From positions 292,318-356,317 of the forward strand of contig NZ_JARQWR010000004.1 in assembly GCF_030766725.1 (NCBI RefSeq): a stretch of 64,000 nucleotides of DNA. The letters run 5' to 3'. Of this stretch, positions 22,954-32,456 are shown piece after piece. The stretch comes from Flavobacterium aerium. Its GTDB lineage: Bacteria > Bacteroidota > Bacteroidia > Flavobacteriales > Flavobacteriaceae. Position 1 is the first letter of the stretch. Each line of letters starts with the position of its first letter. Position numbers and translations under genes: made by a program. The notes below the pieces were generated by a model. That model ran no database searches, was not told where the DNA came from, and saw only the letters and a program-made list of their open reading frames with translations.

Positions 22954-25443
22954 ATGATCAAAAAAATAAATGGATTTAGAGATTGGTGGAAGCAAGTGCA
23001 TTTGCCAAAATGGGTAAAAATTACCTTACGAGCACTCGGCGTAGTCTTTGTAATCATACTGATTGCTTATGTGTCAACTGCTTGGTATGTTAATGCAAAT
23101 AAAGAAAAGGTACTTGCCTTAATTACAACCGAATTAAATAAGAATATTAATGGTACCCTAACCATTAAAAGTATGGAGCCTTCTTTCTTGAAAGGATTTC
23201 CTAGAGTTTCTTTGGAATTAAAAGATATAATCTTGCGAGACAGCCTTTGGCAAGAGCATCAACATACTGTGTTAGAAGCGAAAGATTTTGAAGTAGCAGT
23301 TAATACATTAGCTTTATTAAGAGGGACAATTGAGATTAAAAAAGTAACCATCAACGATGCGACAATCTACCTTTATACTGATGAAAAAGGATACAGTAAT
23401 ACGGCAGTATTTGGTAAAAAGAAAAAAGAAACGAAAGACAAAGAAGATTCGGGTTCTTACCCAGAAATCCGAAAATTCCAATTGCAAAATGTAAATTTTA
23501 TTGCAGACAACAAACAAAACAATAAACGATTTGAGTTTGAAGTAAAGGAACTGTATGGCGTAATGGATTATAGTTTTGGTAATTGGGACGCAGATATCCA
23601 ACTTACTACAATGGCTAAGAGTTTAGCATTTAGTACGGTACACGGCAGTTTTATCAAAGATAAAATGGTGGAGGGGCGATTATCTGCTCATTTTAATAAA
23701 TCCAAAGAAATCATTACTGTAGACCCGAACGATTTGAATATAGGAGGAGATATATTTAATATAGGAGCCAAATTTAATGTTGGGCCAAAAAATGCAGACT
23801 TTACAATCAATATCATTGCCAGTAATATACTATGGAAAAGAGCATCCAATTTATTATCCAATAATATCAGCTCAAAATTAAATAAGTTCGATTTGAATCA
23901 GCCTATTTATGTTACTTGCGATTTGGTCGGGGATATGAATGCAGAAGGAGACCCCTATATTCATGTGAAAGCAGAAGTTAAAAATAATCGACTGAGCATT
24001 CCAGGAGGAGTAATTGAATCGTGTAATTTCTCAGGAGAATATACAAATGATTTTGTGAAAGGAGAAGGGTATACCGATGCTAATTCTGCGGTGAAATTAT
24101 TCCATTTGAAAGGAGAATACGAACAGATACCTTTTACAATTGACACCTTTTTTATTAATAATTTTGATAAACCGATAGCGACAGGTTTGTTTAAATCGAC
24201 TTTCGATTTGCCTAAATTAAACAATATGATAGGACATGATTTACTGAAATTTTCTAAAGGAACGGCTGATGTAAAATTAGCATACAAATCAGATGTGGTA
24301 GATTTCAAACTGACAAAACCTTTAGTTAGTGGATCCATAGAAATAAAAGATGCCGATTTAGATTATATACCCCGTCAGTTGAATTTTAAAAATACGGCGA
24401 TCTCATTATCTTTTAAAGACGATAATCTATCCATTAAAAATATCCGCTTACAAAGTGGAAAAAGTATAGTATTCTTGGAGGGAAATGTCGAGAACTTCTT
24501 AAATCTGTATTACACAGCCCCAGAAAAAATTGTTTTGAATTGGCAGGTATACAGCCCACAACTCCATTTAGCGGAGTTTTTAGGGTTTTTGGGGAGCAGA
24601 AGAATACAAGCCAATAAGAAGAAAAGCAAGCAAAGCAATTTTACAGAAGAGCTTAATGCTGTTTTCGAAAAGAGTAATGTAGCCATGCATTTGAAAGTAG
24701 ATAAAATATTTTACAACAAGTTTTTAGCGACAAATGCAACAGCCGATGTATTGCTTTCGGAATCGGGAATGTCAGTAGATAATGTAAGTGTTAATCATGC
24801 CGATGGAACATTAAAGATGAAAGGGAGTTTAGCACAAACAGGAGCTAGTAATCGATTTGCAATTCAGGCCAATGTAAATCATGTTGACATTCGGAAGTTT
24901 TTCGGTGCCTTTAATAATTTTGGATTAGAATCCCTGACAGCAAAAAACCTTAGAGGCTATTTATCCTCAACAACAACGATGTCTGGGAATATCTCAAATA
25001 AAGGAATAATGATTCCAAGATCAATGAATGGAGAAGTACAGTTTAATGTAAATCAAGGAGCATTAGTAGGTTTTGAATCTATAAAAAATGTGGGGAAATT
25101 TGCCTTTCCATTTCGAGATTTGGATAATATTACATTTAGTAAACTCAATGGGAAATTTGATGTAAAAGGAGAAAAAGTTACAATTAGTCCAATGCAGATT
25201 AATTCCAGTGTTTTAAATATGGATATTGCTGGAGTCTATTCCTTTGGATTAGGAACAAATATAGCCTTAGATGTACCGCTTCGGAATCCGAAAAATGACA
25301 AGGAAATAAAAGATAAACAAGAAGTAAAAGAAAGACGAAATAGAGGAATAGTTTTACATTTGTTAGTGACTGATGGAGACGATGGAAAGGTCAAAATCCG
25401 ATTAAATAAAAATAGAGATAAGAAAGATACTTCAAAACAATAA
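22954..25443 (+). CDS. AsmA-family envelope protein
   Basis: 829 aa. One membrane helix near the N-terminus (about 24-46) is followed by a very long periplasmic part made of repeated short beta strands. The AsmA signature is at both ends: NKNINGTLTIKSMEPSFLKG early, and GKFDVKGEKVTISPMQINSS with LNMDIAGVYSFG late. AsmA-like proteins form long hydrophobic grooves that carry phospholipid between membranes; the bacterial members are tied to outer-membrane homeostasis. The C-terminus is Lys/Arg-rich. It is transcribed alone. Confidence 0.85.
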   Translation: MIKKINGFRDWWKQVHLPKWVKITLRALGVVFVIILIAYVSTAWYVNANKEKVLALITTELNKNINGTLTIKSMEPSFLKGFPRVSLELKDIILRDSLWQEHQHTVLEAKDFEVAVNTLALLRGTIEIKKVTINDATIYLYTDEKGYSNTAVFGKKKKETKDKEDSGSYPEIRKFQLQNVNFIADNKQNNKRFEFEVKELYGVMDYSFGNWDADIQLTTMAKSLAFSTVHGSFIKDKMVEGRLSAHFNKSKEIITVDPNDLNIGGDIFNIGAKFNVGPKNADFTINIIASNILWKRASNLLSNNISSKLNKFDLNQPIYVTCDLVGDMNAEGDPYIHVKAEVKNNRLSIPGGVIESCNFSGEYTNDFVKGEGYTDANSAVKLFHLKGEYEQIPFTIDTFFINNFDKPIATGLFKSTFDLPKLNNMIGHDLLKFSKGTADVKLAYKSDVVDFKLTKPLVSGSIEIKDADLDYIPRQLNFKNTAISLSFKDDNLSIKNIRLQSGKSIVFLEGNVENFLNLYYTAPEKIVLNWQVYSPQLHLAEFLGFLGSRRIQANKKKSKQSNFTEELNAVFEKSNVAMHLKVDKIFYNKFLATNATADVLLSESGMSVDNVSVNHADGTLKMKGSLAQTGASNRFAIQANVNHVDIRKFFGAFNNFGLESLTAKNLRGYLSSTTTMSGNISNKGIMIPRSMNGEVQFNVNQGALVGFESIKNVGKFAFPFRDLDNITFSKLNGKFDVKGEKVTISPMQINSSVLNMDIAGVYSFGLGTNIALDVPLRNPKNDKEIKDKQEVKERRNRGIVLHLLVTDGDDGKVKIRLNKNRDKKDTSKQ

Positions 25444-25574
25444 AAGTGTAATCTATTGATTTTTAGTTATTAATGTCTTTGAAATAACGATTTTAACAAA
25501 GATTTTACTTTCTTTTATAATAGTAAGAATGAAATTAGTTGTACTTTTAAAATGCTAACCAAATCAAATTGATT

Positions 25575-25874
25575 ATGAAAAAGATGTTTCACTACGCACC
25601 GATGTCAGTAGCATTGAGTGAATTAGGAAAGAAAGGATATACGACCGATTTTAATTTACAAGAAGATCGTATAAAGAACAGCCCAGAAGAGTTTGAAATA
25701 GAAGAAATTTACCGTTACGAAGGCGATACAGATCCGGGAGATGAGGTTACCGTATACGGTATAAAATCATCTAATGGAGAACAAGGCGTATTTGTAGCAG
25801 GATTCGGAGCTTATACAGAAAAAAGTGCAGCCAAAGCATTACACAATATGAGCATTCGTGATTACGATGTTTAA
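25575..25874 (+). CDS. Small conserved protein of unknown function
   Basis: 99 aa from the ATG at 25575; a TTG two codons earlier is possible. It has FHYAPMSVALSELGKKGYTTDFNL, then a probable strand-turn-strand part (YRYEGDTDPGDEVTVYGI) and GVFVAGFGAYTEKSA. Small proteins of this look occur in many Flavobacteriia, sometimes labelled phosphoribosylpyrophosphate synthetase, but it is far too short for that enzyme and has no PRPP motif. Cytoplasmic; function unknown. Confidence 0.8.
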   Translation: MKKMFHYAPMSVALSELGKKGYTTDFNLQEDRIKNSPEEFEIEEIYRYEGDTDPGDEVTVYGIKSSNGEQGVFVAGFGAYTEKSAAKALHNMSIRDYDV

Positions 25875-25910
25875 TTGCAATAAAATTGTTTAATCTAATC
25901 TCAAAGGAGA

Positions 25911-26480
25911 ATGAAAATACTATATCTAATACCGTTGTTTATTGTTTTGTCTTCTTGTAATCAAGAGAAAAAAGTAGAAGTACAACCTACTGAAAAAATT
26001 TCTCCTGAAGAAGCCAAAAAAGAAATAGATCAAACGGTATTGTTATCCAATATTACCAAACATAAATTCTCAAATCCAACAGTAGAAGATGAATTTAAAT
26101 TAACCATCACAGGGAAATCTATTTTGGAAGGAGAGATGAATTTTACAATAACAGATGCAAAAGGAGTTCAGATTTTCACGAATACACTTTCTTCAGACTA
26201 TCTTATCGGATTTGGTTCCAATGATGGAGGATCAATGACAAATGAAGAGCAAGTAGCCTATATTACAAAGAGAGTTCAAGATTTTTTTAATGAAGAAAAT
26301 TTTGTGAAACCCGTTATAACAAAAGAAACCAAATTAGAAGGAGCCTCCGTAAATAAATTAACGTGGGAAGAATTTAAGTCAGAACCAAAACTTATCGGAT
26401 TTACCTATCTTTTAGGGAAAGAAGACCGTAGAAATATTATCTTTTCTAGAAATAGAGAAGTAGTGTTGAATTATAATTAG
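25911..26480 (+). CDS. Lipoprotein of unknown function
   Basis: 189 aa with a lipobox Leu-Ser-Ser-Cys at about residue 16, so it is an envelope lipoprotein. The mature part begins with a Lys/Glu-rich linker, then mixed strands (FKLTITGKSILEGEMNFTIT) and a C-terminal half with LTWEEFKSEPKLIGFTYLLG. No family is recognised. It follows the small protein gene by 36 bases and may share its transcript. A two-way hairpin separates it from riboflavin synthase. Confidence 0.75.
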   Translation: MKILYLIPLFIVLSSCNQEKKVEVQPTEKISPEEAKKEIDQTVLLSNITKHKFSNPTVEDEFKLTITGKSILEGEMNFTITDAKGVQIFTNTLSSDYLIGFGSNDGGSMTNEEQVAYITKRVQDFFNEENFVKPVITKETKLEGASVNKLTWEEFKSEPKLIGFTYLLGKEDRRNIIFSRNREVVLNYN

Positions 26481-26500
26481 CATGATTTAATTATAATTTA

Positions 26501-26537
26501 AAAGAGCTCGTGTTTGACATTCATCCACGAGCTCTTT
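26501..26537. terminator. Two-way hairpin between convergent genes
   Basis: AAAGAGCTCGTG / CACGAGCTCTTT, a 12-bp perfect stem with a 13-base loop. The T tail is short. Confidence 0.75.
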
Positions 26538-26542
26538 ATGAT

Positions 26543-27136
26543 TTAAGCAATATTCAATTGATGTAAGCGGCTAACATATTTTCCAATGACATCAAATTCT
26601 AAATTGATTTTTGTACCCACTTTAAAATCCTTGAAATTAGTGTGCTCATGTGTATAAGGGATAATGGCCACGCTAAAAGAATTCAACTTAGAATTCACTA
26701 CCGTTAAGCTTACTCCATTCACTGTAATAGAACCTTTTTCAATGGTAATATTATGCAATGTACTGTCGTATTCAAAAGTATAATACCAGCTGCCGTTAGC
26801 TTCCTCGATGCTTTCGCATACACCAGTTTGATCCACGTGTCCTTGCACAATATGACCATCCAAGCGGTCACCCAATTTCATAGCGCGTTCCAAGTTGACA
26901 ATATCACCCGTATTCCAATCACCAATATTTGTTTTTTCTATGGTTTCACGAATAGCAGTAACAGTATAAGAATCATCTTCTATCGCTACAACAGTAAGAC
27001 AAATTCCATTATGACTTACACTTTGGTCAATTTTTAGCTCATGCGTTATTACAGAAGATACTGTAATGTTAAGATTGTCGGCATCTTTTGTTATTTGTTT
27101 AACAATACCCAGCGTTTCAATAATTCCTGTGAACAT
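26543..27136 (-). CDS. ribE: Riboflavin synthase, alpha subunit
   Basis: Converts two 6,7-dimethyl-8-ribityllumazines to riboflavin plus the pyrimidine precursor, the last step of riboflavin synthesis. 197 aa, the family's normal length, with two lumazine-binding beta barrels. The start MFTGIIETLG is diagnostic. SHNGICLTVVAIEDDSYTV is repeated in domain 2 as TVNGVSLTVVNSKLNSFSV. GHIVQGHVDQTG lies at the domain join. Monocistronic, divergent from pdxA with 58 bases between the starts. No FMN riboswitch is visible upstream. Confidence 0.97.
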   Translation of the reverse strand: MFTGIIETLGIVKQITKDADNLNITVSSVITHELKIDQSVSHNGICLTVVAIEDDSYTVTAIRETIEKTNIGDWNTGDIVNLERAMKLGDRLDGHIVQGHVDQTGVCESIEEANGSWYYTFEYDSTLHNITIEKGSITVNGVSLTVVNSKLNSFSVAIIPYTHEHTNFKDFKVGTKINLEFDVIGKYVSRLHQLNIA

Positions 27137-27194
27137 ACCTTATTTATTTTTCGTAAATTTGCAATTCAAAATTAGTAATAAATAACCAGTACAC

Positions 27195-28232
27195 ATGATG
27201 AAAAAAGCAGAAAATATTATAGTTGGAATTTCAATTGGAGATTTAAACGGTATTGGAAGCGAAGTAATTCTTAAAACATTTGAAGACAATAGGATGCTTG
27301 AATTGTGTACTCCTGTTATTTTTGCCAATGTAAAAATTCTTTCATTTTTGAAGAAAAATCTTCAGTTAACCTCAATTATTCACGGTATAGATAAGCTAGA
27401 TCAAATCGTAGTAGGGAAGATTAATGTACTCAATGTATGGAAAGAAGGTGTTAATATCCAATACGGAATAAACGATATTAATGTAGGTAAATACGCTGTA
27501 AAATCATTTGTAGCGGCAACAAATGCTTTAAAAGAAGGAGCTGTAGACGTATTAGTAACAGCACCAATCAATAAATATAATATCCAAGCGGAAGATTTTA
27601 AATTCCCGGGACATACTGATTATTTAGATCAGGAATTAGACGGCAATGCACTAATGTTTATGGTGCAAGACAACTTGAGAGTAGGATTGATTACCGATCA
27701 TATTCCTATCAATGAAGTATCATCTCATTTAACAGAAGCCTTAATCCGTAAAAAAGTAGAGACTATAAGACAATCTTTAATTCAGGATTTCAGTATTAAT
27801 AAGCCTAAAATTGCTGTACTAGGGTTAAACCCACATTGTGGAGATAATGGAGTGATTGGAGAAGAAGACGATAAAGTATTAAAACCAACAATTAAAAAAA
27901 TGTTTGATGCAGGAACGATGGTTTTTGGACCATTTTCGGCAGATGGATTTTTTGGAAGCAATCAATATGAAAAATATGATGCAGTAATTGCAACATATCA
28001 CGATCAAGGATTAATTCCGTTTAAAACACTGTCATTTGGAAATGGCGTAAATTATACAGCAGGATTAGATAAGGTAAGAACATCGCCGGATCATGGTACA
28101 GCCTATGATATTGCTGGAAAAGGGATAGCAGATTTCACCTCATTTAAGGAAGCCGTTTACCTTGCAATTGACATTTTTAATGCACGAATGATGTATAAAG
28201 AGATCTCAAGTAACCCACTGAAAACCAAATAA
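27195..28232 (+). CDS. pdxA: 4-hydroxythreonine-4-phosphate dehydrogenase
   Basis: NAD-dependent oxidation of 4-phosphohydroxy-L-threonine in DXP-dependent pyridoxal phosphate synthesis. 345 aa, close to usual. Family motifs: VGISIGDLNGIGSEV at the start, VLVTAPINKYNI, FPGHTDYLD, VLGLNPHCGDNG, and the metal and substrate region VIATYHDQGLIPFK. DHGTAYDIAGKG closes it. The ATG at 27198 could equally be the start. Monocistronic; the next gene has its own promoter. Confidence 0.97.
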   Translation: MMKKAENIIVGISIGDLNGIGSEVILKTFEDNRMLELCTPVIFANVKILSFLKKNLQLTSIIHGIDKLDQIVVGKINVLNVWKEGVNIQYGINDINVGKYAVKSFVAATNALKEGAVDVLVTAPINKYNIQAEDFKFPGHTDYLDQELDGNALMFMVQDNLRVGLITDHIPINEVSSHLTEALIRKKVETIRQSLIQDFSINKPKIAVLGLNPHCGDNGVIGEEDDKVLKPTIKKMFDAGTMVFGPFSADGFFGSNQYEKYDAVIATYHDQGLIPFKTLSFGNGVNYTAGLDKVRTSPDHGTAYDIAGKGIADFTSFKEAVYLAIDIFNARMMYKEISSNPLKTK

Positions 28233-28267
28233 AAACAGTTATTAACAAAAAAATGTTTGTAACGCTG

Positions 28268-28295
28268 TTGGATTTCCGATAATTTTATATCTTTG
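28268..28295 (+). promoter_or_regulatory. Promoter of the DUF177-rpmF operon
   Basis: TTG (28268-28270), 17 bases, then TATCTTTG (28288-28295), a full Bacteroidota promoter. The leader is about 110 nt and can form GGAATT/AATTCC and ATGTAA/TTACAT hairpins. Confidence 0.75.
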
Positions 28296-28408
28296 CACGC
28301 TCAAAACTGTTGTTGCGGTAAAAGGAATTGAAATTCCATTTTGAAGCAAACCGGAAATCTATGTAAGTGAATTACATGTGACCTTTAAATAGTAATAAAG
28401 ATTTACAC

Positions 28409-28945
28409 ATGAAAGAGACCAAAGAATTTTTAATTCCTTTTATAGGATTAAAATTAGGGAAACATCAGTTTGAATATCAAATAAATAAAGCGTTCTTTGA
28501 AGGCTTTGATTATGACGAATTTAATGATGTCGATATCAAAGTTAATGTAGTTCTGGAGAAAAAAAGCACCATGTTGGAGCTTAATTTTAAACATAAAGGT
28601 ACTGTGAATGTACCTTGTGATTTGACCAATGAGCTTTTTGATTTACCTGTAAAAGGGAAAATGAGAGTAGTAGTTCAATTTGGACCAGACTATAATGATG
28701 ATAATGATGAGTTGCTCATTTTGCCGCATGGAGAACATCAAATAGATGTGGCTCAGCAGATTTACGAAATGATAGCACTTTCTGTTCCGACAAAAAGAAT
28801 TCATCCAGGGGTTAAAGACGGAAGCTTAAAAGTAGAAGGCTTAGACCAACAGAGTACATTGTCAGTAAAAGAACAACAAACTGAAAAAGAAGAAAATATT
28901 GACCCTAGATGGGACAAATTAAAACAACTATTAACGGATAAATAA
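28409..28945 (+). CDS. DUF177 (YceD-like) protein
   Basis: 178 aa. It fits the YceD/DUF177 family, found next to rpmF in most bacteria and in plants needed for 23S rRNA accumulation. The conserved core is around CDLTNELFDLPVKGKMRVVV, where many members have two Cys-x-x-Cys pairs; here only one Cys remains. The end LPHGEHQIDVAQQIYEMIALSVPTKRIH matches the family. The C-terminus ends in IDPRWDKLKQLL, also typical. rpmF follows after 9 bases. Confidence 0.88.
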   Translation: MKETKEFLIPFIGLKLGKHQFEYQINKAFFEGFDYDEFNDVDIKVNVVLEKKSTMLELNFKHKGTVNVPCDLTNELFDLPVKGKMRVVVQFGPDYNDDNDELLILPHGEHQIDVAQQIYEMIALSVPTKRIHPGVKDGSLKVEGLDQQSTLSVKEQQTEKEENIDPRWDKLKQLLTDK

Positions 28946-28954
28946 TATAGTAAG

Positions 28955-29149
28955 ATGGCACATCCTAAGAGAAAAACCTCAAAAACGAGAAGAGACAAGA
29001 GAAGAACGCATTACAAGGCGTCTGTTCCTCAAATTGCTACATGTCCTGTGACAGGAGAAGCGCATTTATACCACAGAGCTTACTGGCATGAAGGTAAAAT
29101 GTACTATAGAGGTCAAGTTGTAATTGATAAGCAAGAAGCTGTTGCTTAA
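28955..29149 (+). CDS. rpmF: 50S ribosomal protein L32
   Basis: 64 aa, basic. [19 protein letters not shown] is the standard start. The Bacteroidota-type zinc-less form is indicated because only one Cys ([17 protein letters not shown]) is left of the usual four. L32 sits near the peptide exit region of the large subunit. It is the last gene of its operon and is followed by a strong terminator. Confidence 0.97.
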   Translation: MAHPKRKTSKTRRDKRRTHYKASVPQIATCPVTGEAHLYHRAYWHEGKMYYRGQVVIDKQEAVA

Positions 29150-29172
29150 TACGGTTTTTATAGTTAAAATTT

Positions 29173-29200
29173 AAACTCTCACACCGTGAGAGTTTTTTTT
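29173..29200 (+). terminator. Terminator after rpmF
   Basis: AAACTCTCAC / GTGAGAGTTT with a three-base loop and eight T. The next 210 bases before fabH hold no other gene. Confidence 0.93.
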
Positions 29201-29410
29201 GTTTACCCAAATTTACTCAGTAATTTTTCTTCGATTAGCCTGTTTTCAGCTTCTCGGGGCGATTTGATATTTTAAAGTTAGGGATGACAATTACGATTTA
29301 ATAATAGATTCGCGTTAAAAATGCTTGCATGAACTAACGTTTAGATTTTTTTTTGTAATTTCCACCTCTTTTCAAATCCCAAAAATTTGAGAAGAAAACA
29401 AACAGACTCT

Positions 29411-30409
29411 ATGAATACAATTACAGCCGCAATTACCGCTGTCGGTGCCTATGTGCCAGATTATGTGCTCTCTAATAAGGTCCTTGAGACTATGGTTGAT
29501 ACCAATGATGAGTGGATAACTACGCGTACCGGAATTAAAGAAAGACGCATTTTAAAAGAAGAAGGGGAAGGAACTTCCTTTATGGCTATTAAAGCGGCAG
29601 AAAATTTAATTCAAAAATCAGGTCTTGATCCAAAAGAGATTGATTTAATACTAATGGCGACTACTACGCCAGACATGCCAGTAGCTGCAACAGGTGTCTA
29701 TGTTGCCACAAAAATTGGTGCAACAAATGCATTTGCTTACGACTTACAAGCAGCTTGTTCAAGTTTCTTATATGCCATGTCAACAGCATCAGCCTATATT
29801 GAATCTGGACGATACAAGAAAGTATTAGTAATTGGAGCAGATAAAATGTCTTCTATTATTGATTATACAGACCGAGCAACATGCATTATTTTTGGAGATG
29901 GAGCAGGAGCAGTATTGTTCGAACCAAATAATGAAGGACTAGGATTCCGAGATGAATATTTAAGAAGTGATGGAGTCGGTCGTGAATTCCTGAAAATTGA
30001 AGCAGGAGGATCTATACTACCACCGTCTTTAGAAACGGTACAAAATAAGCAACACTATGTACACCAAGATGGTAAAACAGTATTCAAATATGCTGTAACC
30101 AATATGGCTGAAGTAAGTGAGCTAATCATGAAAAGAAATAATCTGACAGCAGACGATGTAAACTGGTTAGTTGCGCATCAAGCAAATAAGAGAATTATCG
30201 ATGCTACTGCAAGCAGAATGAACTTAGAAGAATCAAAAGTTTTAGTGAATATCGAAAAATATGGCAATACTACATCTGCCACGTTACCACTATTGTTAAA
30301 TGATTTTGAGAAGCAATTTAAAAAAGGAGATAATCTTATCTTTGCATCATTTGGAGGTGGATTCACATGGGGATCTATTTATCTAAAATGGGCTTATACA
30401 AAAAACTAA
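29411..30409 (+). CDS. fabH: Beta-ketoacyl-ACP synthase III
   Basis: Condenses an acyl-CoA with malonyl-ACP to start fatty-acid synthesis; in this phylum branched primers are often used. 332 aa from the ATG at 29411; an upstream TTG would add eight unrelated residues. The thiolase-fold catalytic triad is present: Cys in LQAACSSFLY, His in WLVAHQANKRI and Asn in YGNTTSATLP. EWITTRTGIKERR is also typical. It heads an operon with accB (23 bases) and accC, grouping the first steps of fatty-acid synthesis. Confidence 0.97.
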   Translation: MNTITAAITAVGAYVPDYVLSNKVLETMVDTNDEWITTRTGIKERRILKEEGEGTSFMAIKAAENLIQKSGLDPKEIDLILMATTTPDMPVAATGVYVATKIGATNAFAYDLQAACSSFLYAMSTASAYIESGRYKKVLVIGADKMSSIIDYTDRATCIIFGDGAGAVLFEPNNEGLGFRDEYLRSDGVGREFLKIEAGGSILPPSLETVQNKQHYVHQDGKTVFKYAVTNMAEVSELIMKRNNLTADDVNWLVAHQANKRIIDATASRMNLEESKVLVNIEKYGNTTSATLPLLLNDFEKQFKKGDNLIFASFGGGFTWGSIYLKWAYTKN

Positions 30410-30432
30410 ACTAAAACTAAAATACAAATACT

Positions 30433-30909
30433 ATGGATTTAAAAGAAATTCAAAACCTAATCAAATTTGTAGCCAAGTCGGGTGCAACGGAAGTAAAATT
30501 AGAAGTGGACGATTTTAAAATCACCATTAAAACTACTGCAGAAGGAAGCCAAGCTGAAACGACATATGTACAACAAGTATTGCCTGTATCAAATGCACTT
30601 CAACAAGCAGCAGCTCCTCAACCAACATCTCCTGTTGCTGCAACTCCAGTAGAAACTGTTGACGCGAAGTATATTACAGTGAAGTCTCCAATTATTGGTA
30701 CATTATATAGAAAACCATCTCCAGATAAAGCTCCTTTCGTAGAAGTAGGAACTACAATCGCAAAAGGTGATGTATTATGTGTTATTGAAGCAATGAAGTT
30801 ATTTAACGAAATTGAATCTGAAGTTTCTGGAAAAATAGTAAAAGTGTTGGTTGACGATTCTTCACCAGTAGAATTTGATCAACCTTTATTTTTAGTAGAT
30901 CCATCATAA
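30433..30909 (+). CDS. accB: Biotin carboxyl carrier protein of acetyl-CoA carboxylase
   Basis: Carries biotin between the carboxylase and transferase of acetyl-CoA carboxylase. 158 aa: an N-terminal helix-strand part (about 1-35), a Pro/Ala/Gln linker (about 50-75) and the biotinyl domain (78-158). Biotin is attached to Lys122 in EAMKLFNE. The family motif SPIIGTLYRKPSPDKAPFV precedes it. Operon position between fabH and accC fits. Confidence 0.97.
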   Translation: MDLKEIQNLIKFVAKSGATEVKLEVDDFKITIKTTAEGSQAETTYVQQVLPVSNALQQAAAPQPTSPVAATPVETVDAKYITVKSPIIGTLYRKPSPDKAPFVEVGTTIAKGDVLCVIEAMKLFNEIESEVSGKIVKVLVDDSSPVEFDQPLFLVDPS

Positions 30910-31002
30910 TAATACCCTAATTTCATCTCGACATTTCGAGGCAAAAAGAGAATCCTGAGATTCAATTTTTGTAATTGTAATTAATTGTAATTCAAAGAAA
31001 TT

Positions 31003-32349
31003 ATGTTTAAAAAAATTCTAATTGCAAATAGAGGCGAAATCGCCCTACGTGTTATCAGAACTTGTAGAGAAATGGGTATCAAAACGGTAGCGGTTTATTC
31101 CACTGCTGATGCTGAGAGTCTACACGTTCGATTTGCAGACGAAGCCGTATGTATCGGACCGCCAGCAAGTAGTTTGTCTTATTTAAAAATGTCAAGTATT
31201 ATTGCTGCTGCAGAAATTACAAATGCAGACGCAATTCACCCAGGATATGGTTTCCTTTCTGAAAATGCTAAATTTTCAAAAATTTGTGGTGAACACGGTA
31301 TTAAATTTATCGGTGCTTCTCCAGAAATGATTGACAGAATGGGAGATAAAGCTTCTGCCAAAGCAACAATGAAAGAAGCAGGAGTTCCTACAATTCCAGG
31401 TTCTGAAGGTCTTTTAGAGTCTTTTGAACAAACTAAAAAATTAGCCAAAGAAATGGGCTATCCAGTAATGTTAAAAGCAACTGCTGGTGGTGGTGGAAAA
31501 GGAATGAGAGCTGTTTGGAAAGCAGAAGAATTAGAGAAAGCTTGGGAAAGTGCACGTCAAGAAGCTTCAGCAGCTTTTGGAAATGACGGAATGTACATGG
31601 AAAAGTTGATCGAAGAGCCACGCCATATCGAAATCCAAATTGTTGGAGATGCATATGGTAAAGCATGTCACCTTTCTGAAAGAGATTGTTCAGTTCAAAG
31701 ACGTCACCAAAAATTAACAGAAGAAACACCTTCACCTTTCATGACAGATGAATTACGTCTGAAAATGGGAGATGCTGCCGTAAAAGCAGCAGAATATATT
31801 AAATACGAAGGAGCAGGCACAGTGGAATTCTTAGTAGATAAACACCGTAATTTCTACTTCATGGAAATGAATACACGTATTCAAGTTGAACACCCTATTA
31901 CAGAACAAGTTATTGATTATGATTTGATTCGTGAGCAAATTCTTGTAGCAGCAGGTGTGCCAATTTCAGGTAGAAATTATTTCCCGAAAATGCACTCTAT
32001 TGAATGTCGTATTAATGCAGAAGACCCATATCATGATTTCCGCCCTTCACCAGGTAGAATCACGACGCTTCATGCACCAGGAGGACATGGTGTACGCTTA
32101 GATACTCACGTATACTCAGGGTACTCTATCCCACCAAATTATGATTCAATGATTGCTAAATTGATTACTACGGCACAAACCCGTGAAGAAGCAATTAGCA
32201 AAATGAAAAGAGCATTGGATGAGTTTGTAATCGAAGGTGTAAAAACTACGATTCCTTTCCACAGACAATTAATGGATGAACCAGATTATGTTGCTGGGAA
32301 TTATACTACGAAGTTTATGGAAAGCTTTGTAATGAAAGATCCAGAATAG
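31003..32349 (+). CDS. accC: Biotin carboxylase subunit of acetyl-CoA carboxylase
   Basis: ATP-dependent carboxylation of biotin on AccB using bicarbonate. 448 aa, normal length. The N-terminal domain starts [19 protein letters not shown], the ATP-grasp has the glycine loop [12 protein letters not shown], and the active-site part has [13 protein letters not shown] and [16 protein letters not shown]. The C-terminal domain has [14 protein letters not shown]. It ends the fabH-accB-accC unit, followed by a terminator. Confidence 0.98.
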   Translation: MFKKILIANRGEIALRVIRTCREMGIKTVAVYSTADAESLHVRFADEAVCIGPPASSLSYLKMSSIIAAAEITNADAIHPGYGFLSENAKFSKICGEHGIKFIGASPEMIDRMGDKASAKATMKEAGVPTIPGSEGLLESFEQTKKLAKEMGYPVMLKATAGGGGKGMRAVWKAEELEKAWESARQEASAAFGNDGMYMEKLIEEPRHIEIQIVGDAYGKACHLSERDCSVQRRHQKLTEETPSPFMTDELRLKMGDAAVKAAEYIKYEGAGTVEFLVDKHRNFYFMEMNTRIQVEHPITEQVIDYDLIREQILVAAGVPISGRNYFPKMHSIECRINAEDPYHDFRPSPGRITTLHAPGGHGVRLDTHVYSGYSIPPNYDSMIAKLITTAQTREEAISKMKRALDEFVIEGVKTTIPFHRQLMDEPDYVAGNYTTKFMESFVMKDPE

Positions 32350-32361
32350 ATAAATATTTAT

Positions 32362-32393
32362 AAAGCCTTACAATTTGTAAGGCTTTATTTTTT
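32362..32393 (+). terminator. Terminator after accC
   Basis: AAAGCCTTACA / TGTAAGGCTTT stem with a three-base loop, followed by ATTTTTT. Confidence 0.92.
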
Positions 32394-32406
32394 AAGAGAT
32401 TCCCAT

Positions 32407-32440
32407 AAAAAAAGGCGCTTCAACATGAAGCGCCTTTTTT
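32407..32440 (-). terminator. Terminator of the C1 peptidase gene
   Basis: AAAAAAGGCGCTTCA / TGAAGCGCCTTTTTT; the T run needed for the minus strand is present. Because of symmetric A/T runs it can also act on the plus strand. Confidence 0.9.
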
Positions 32441-32456
32441 GCATTAAGAACCAGTG

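Noticed and set aside
25745..25765. TACCGTATACGGTA palindrome
   Set aside because: It resembles the TACGG operator but with the half-sites in reverse order and lies inside a coding region; probably chance.
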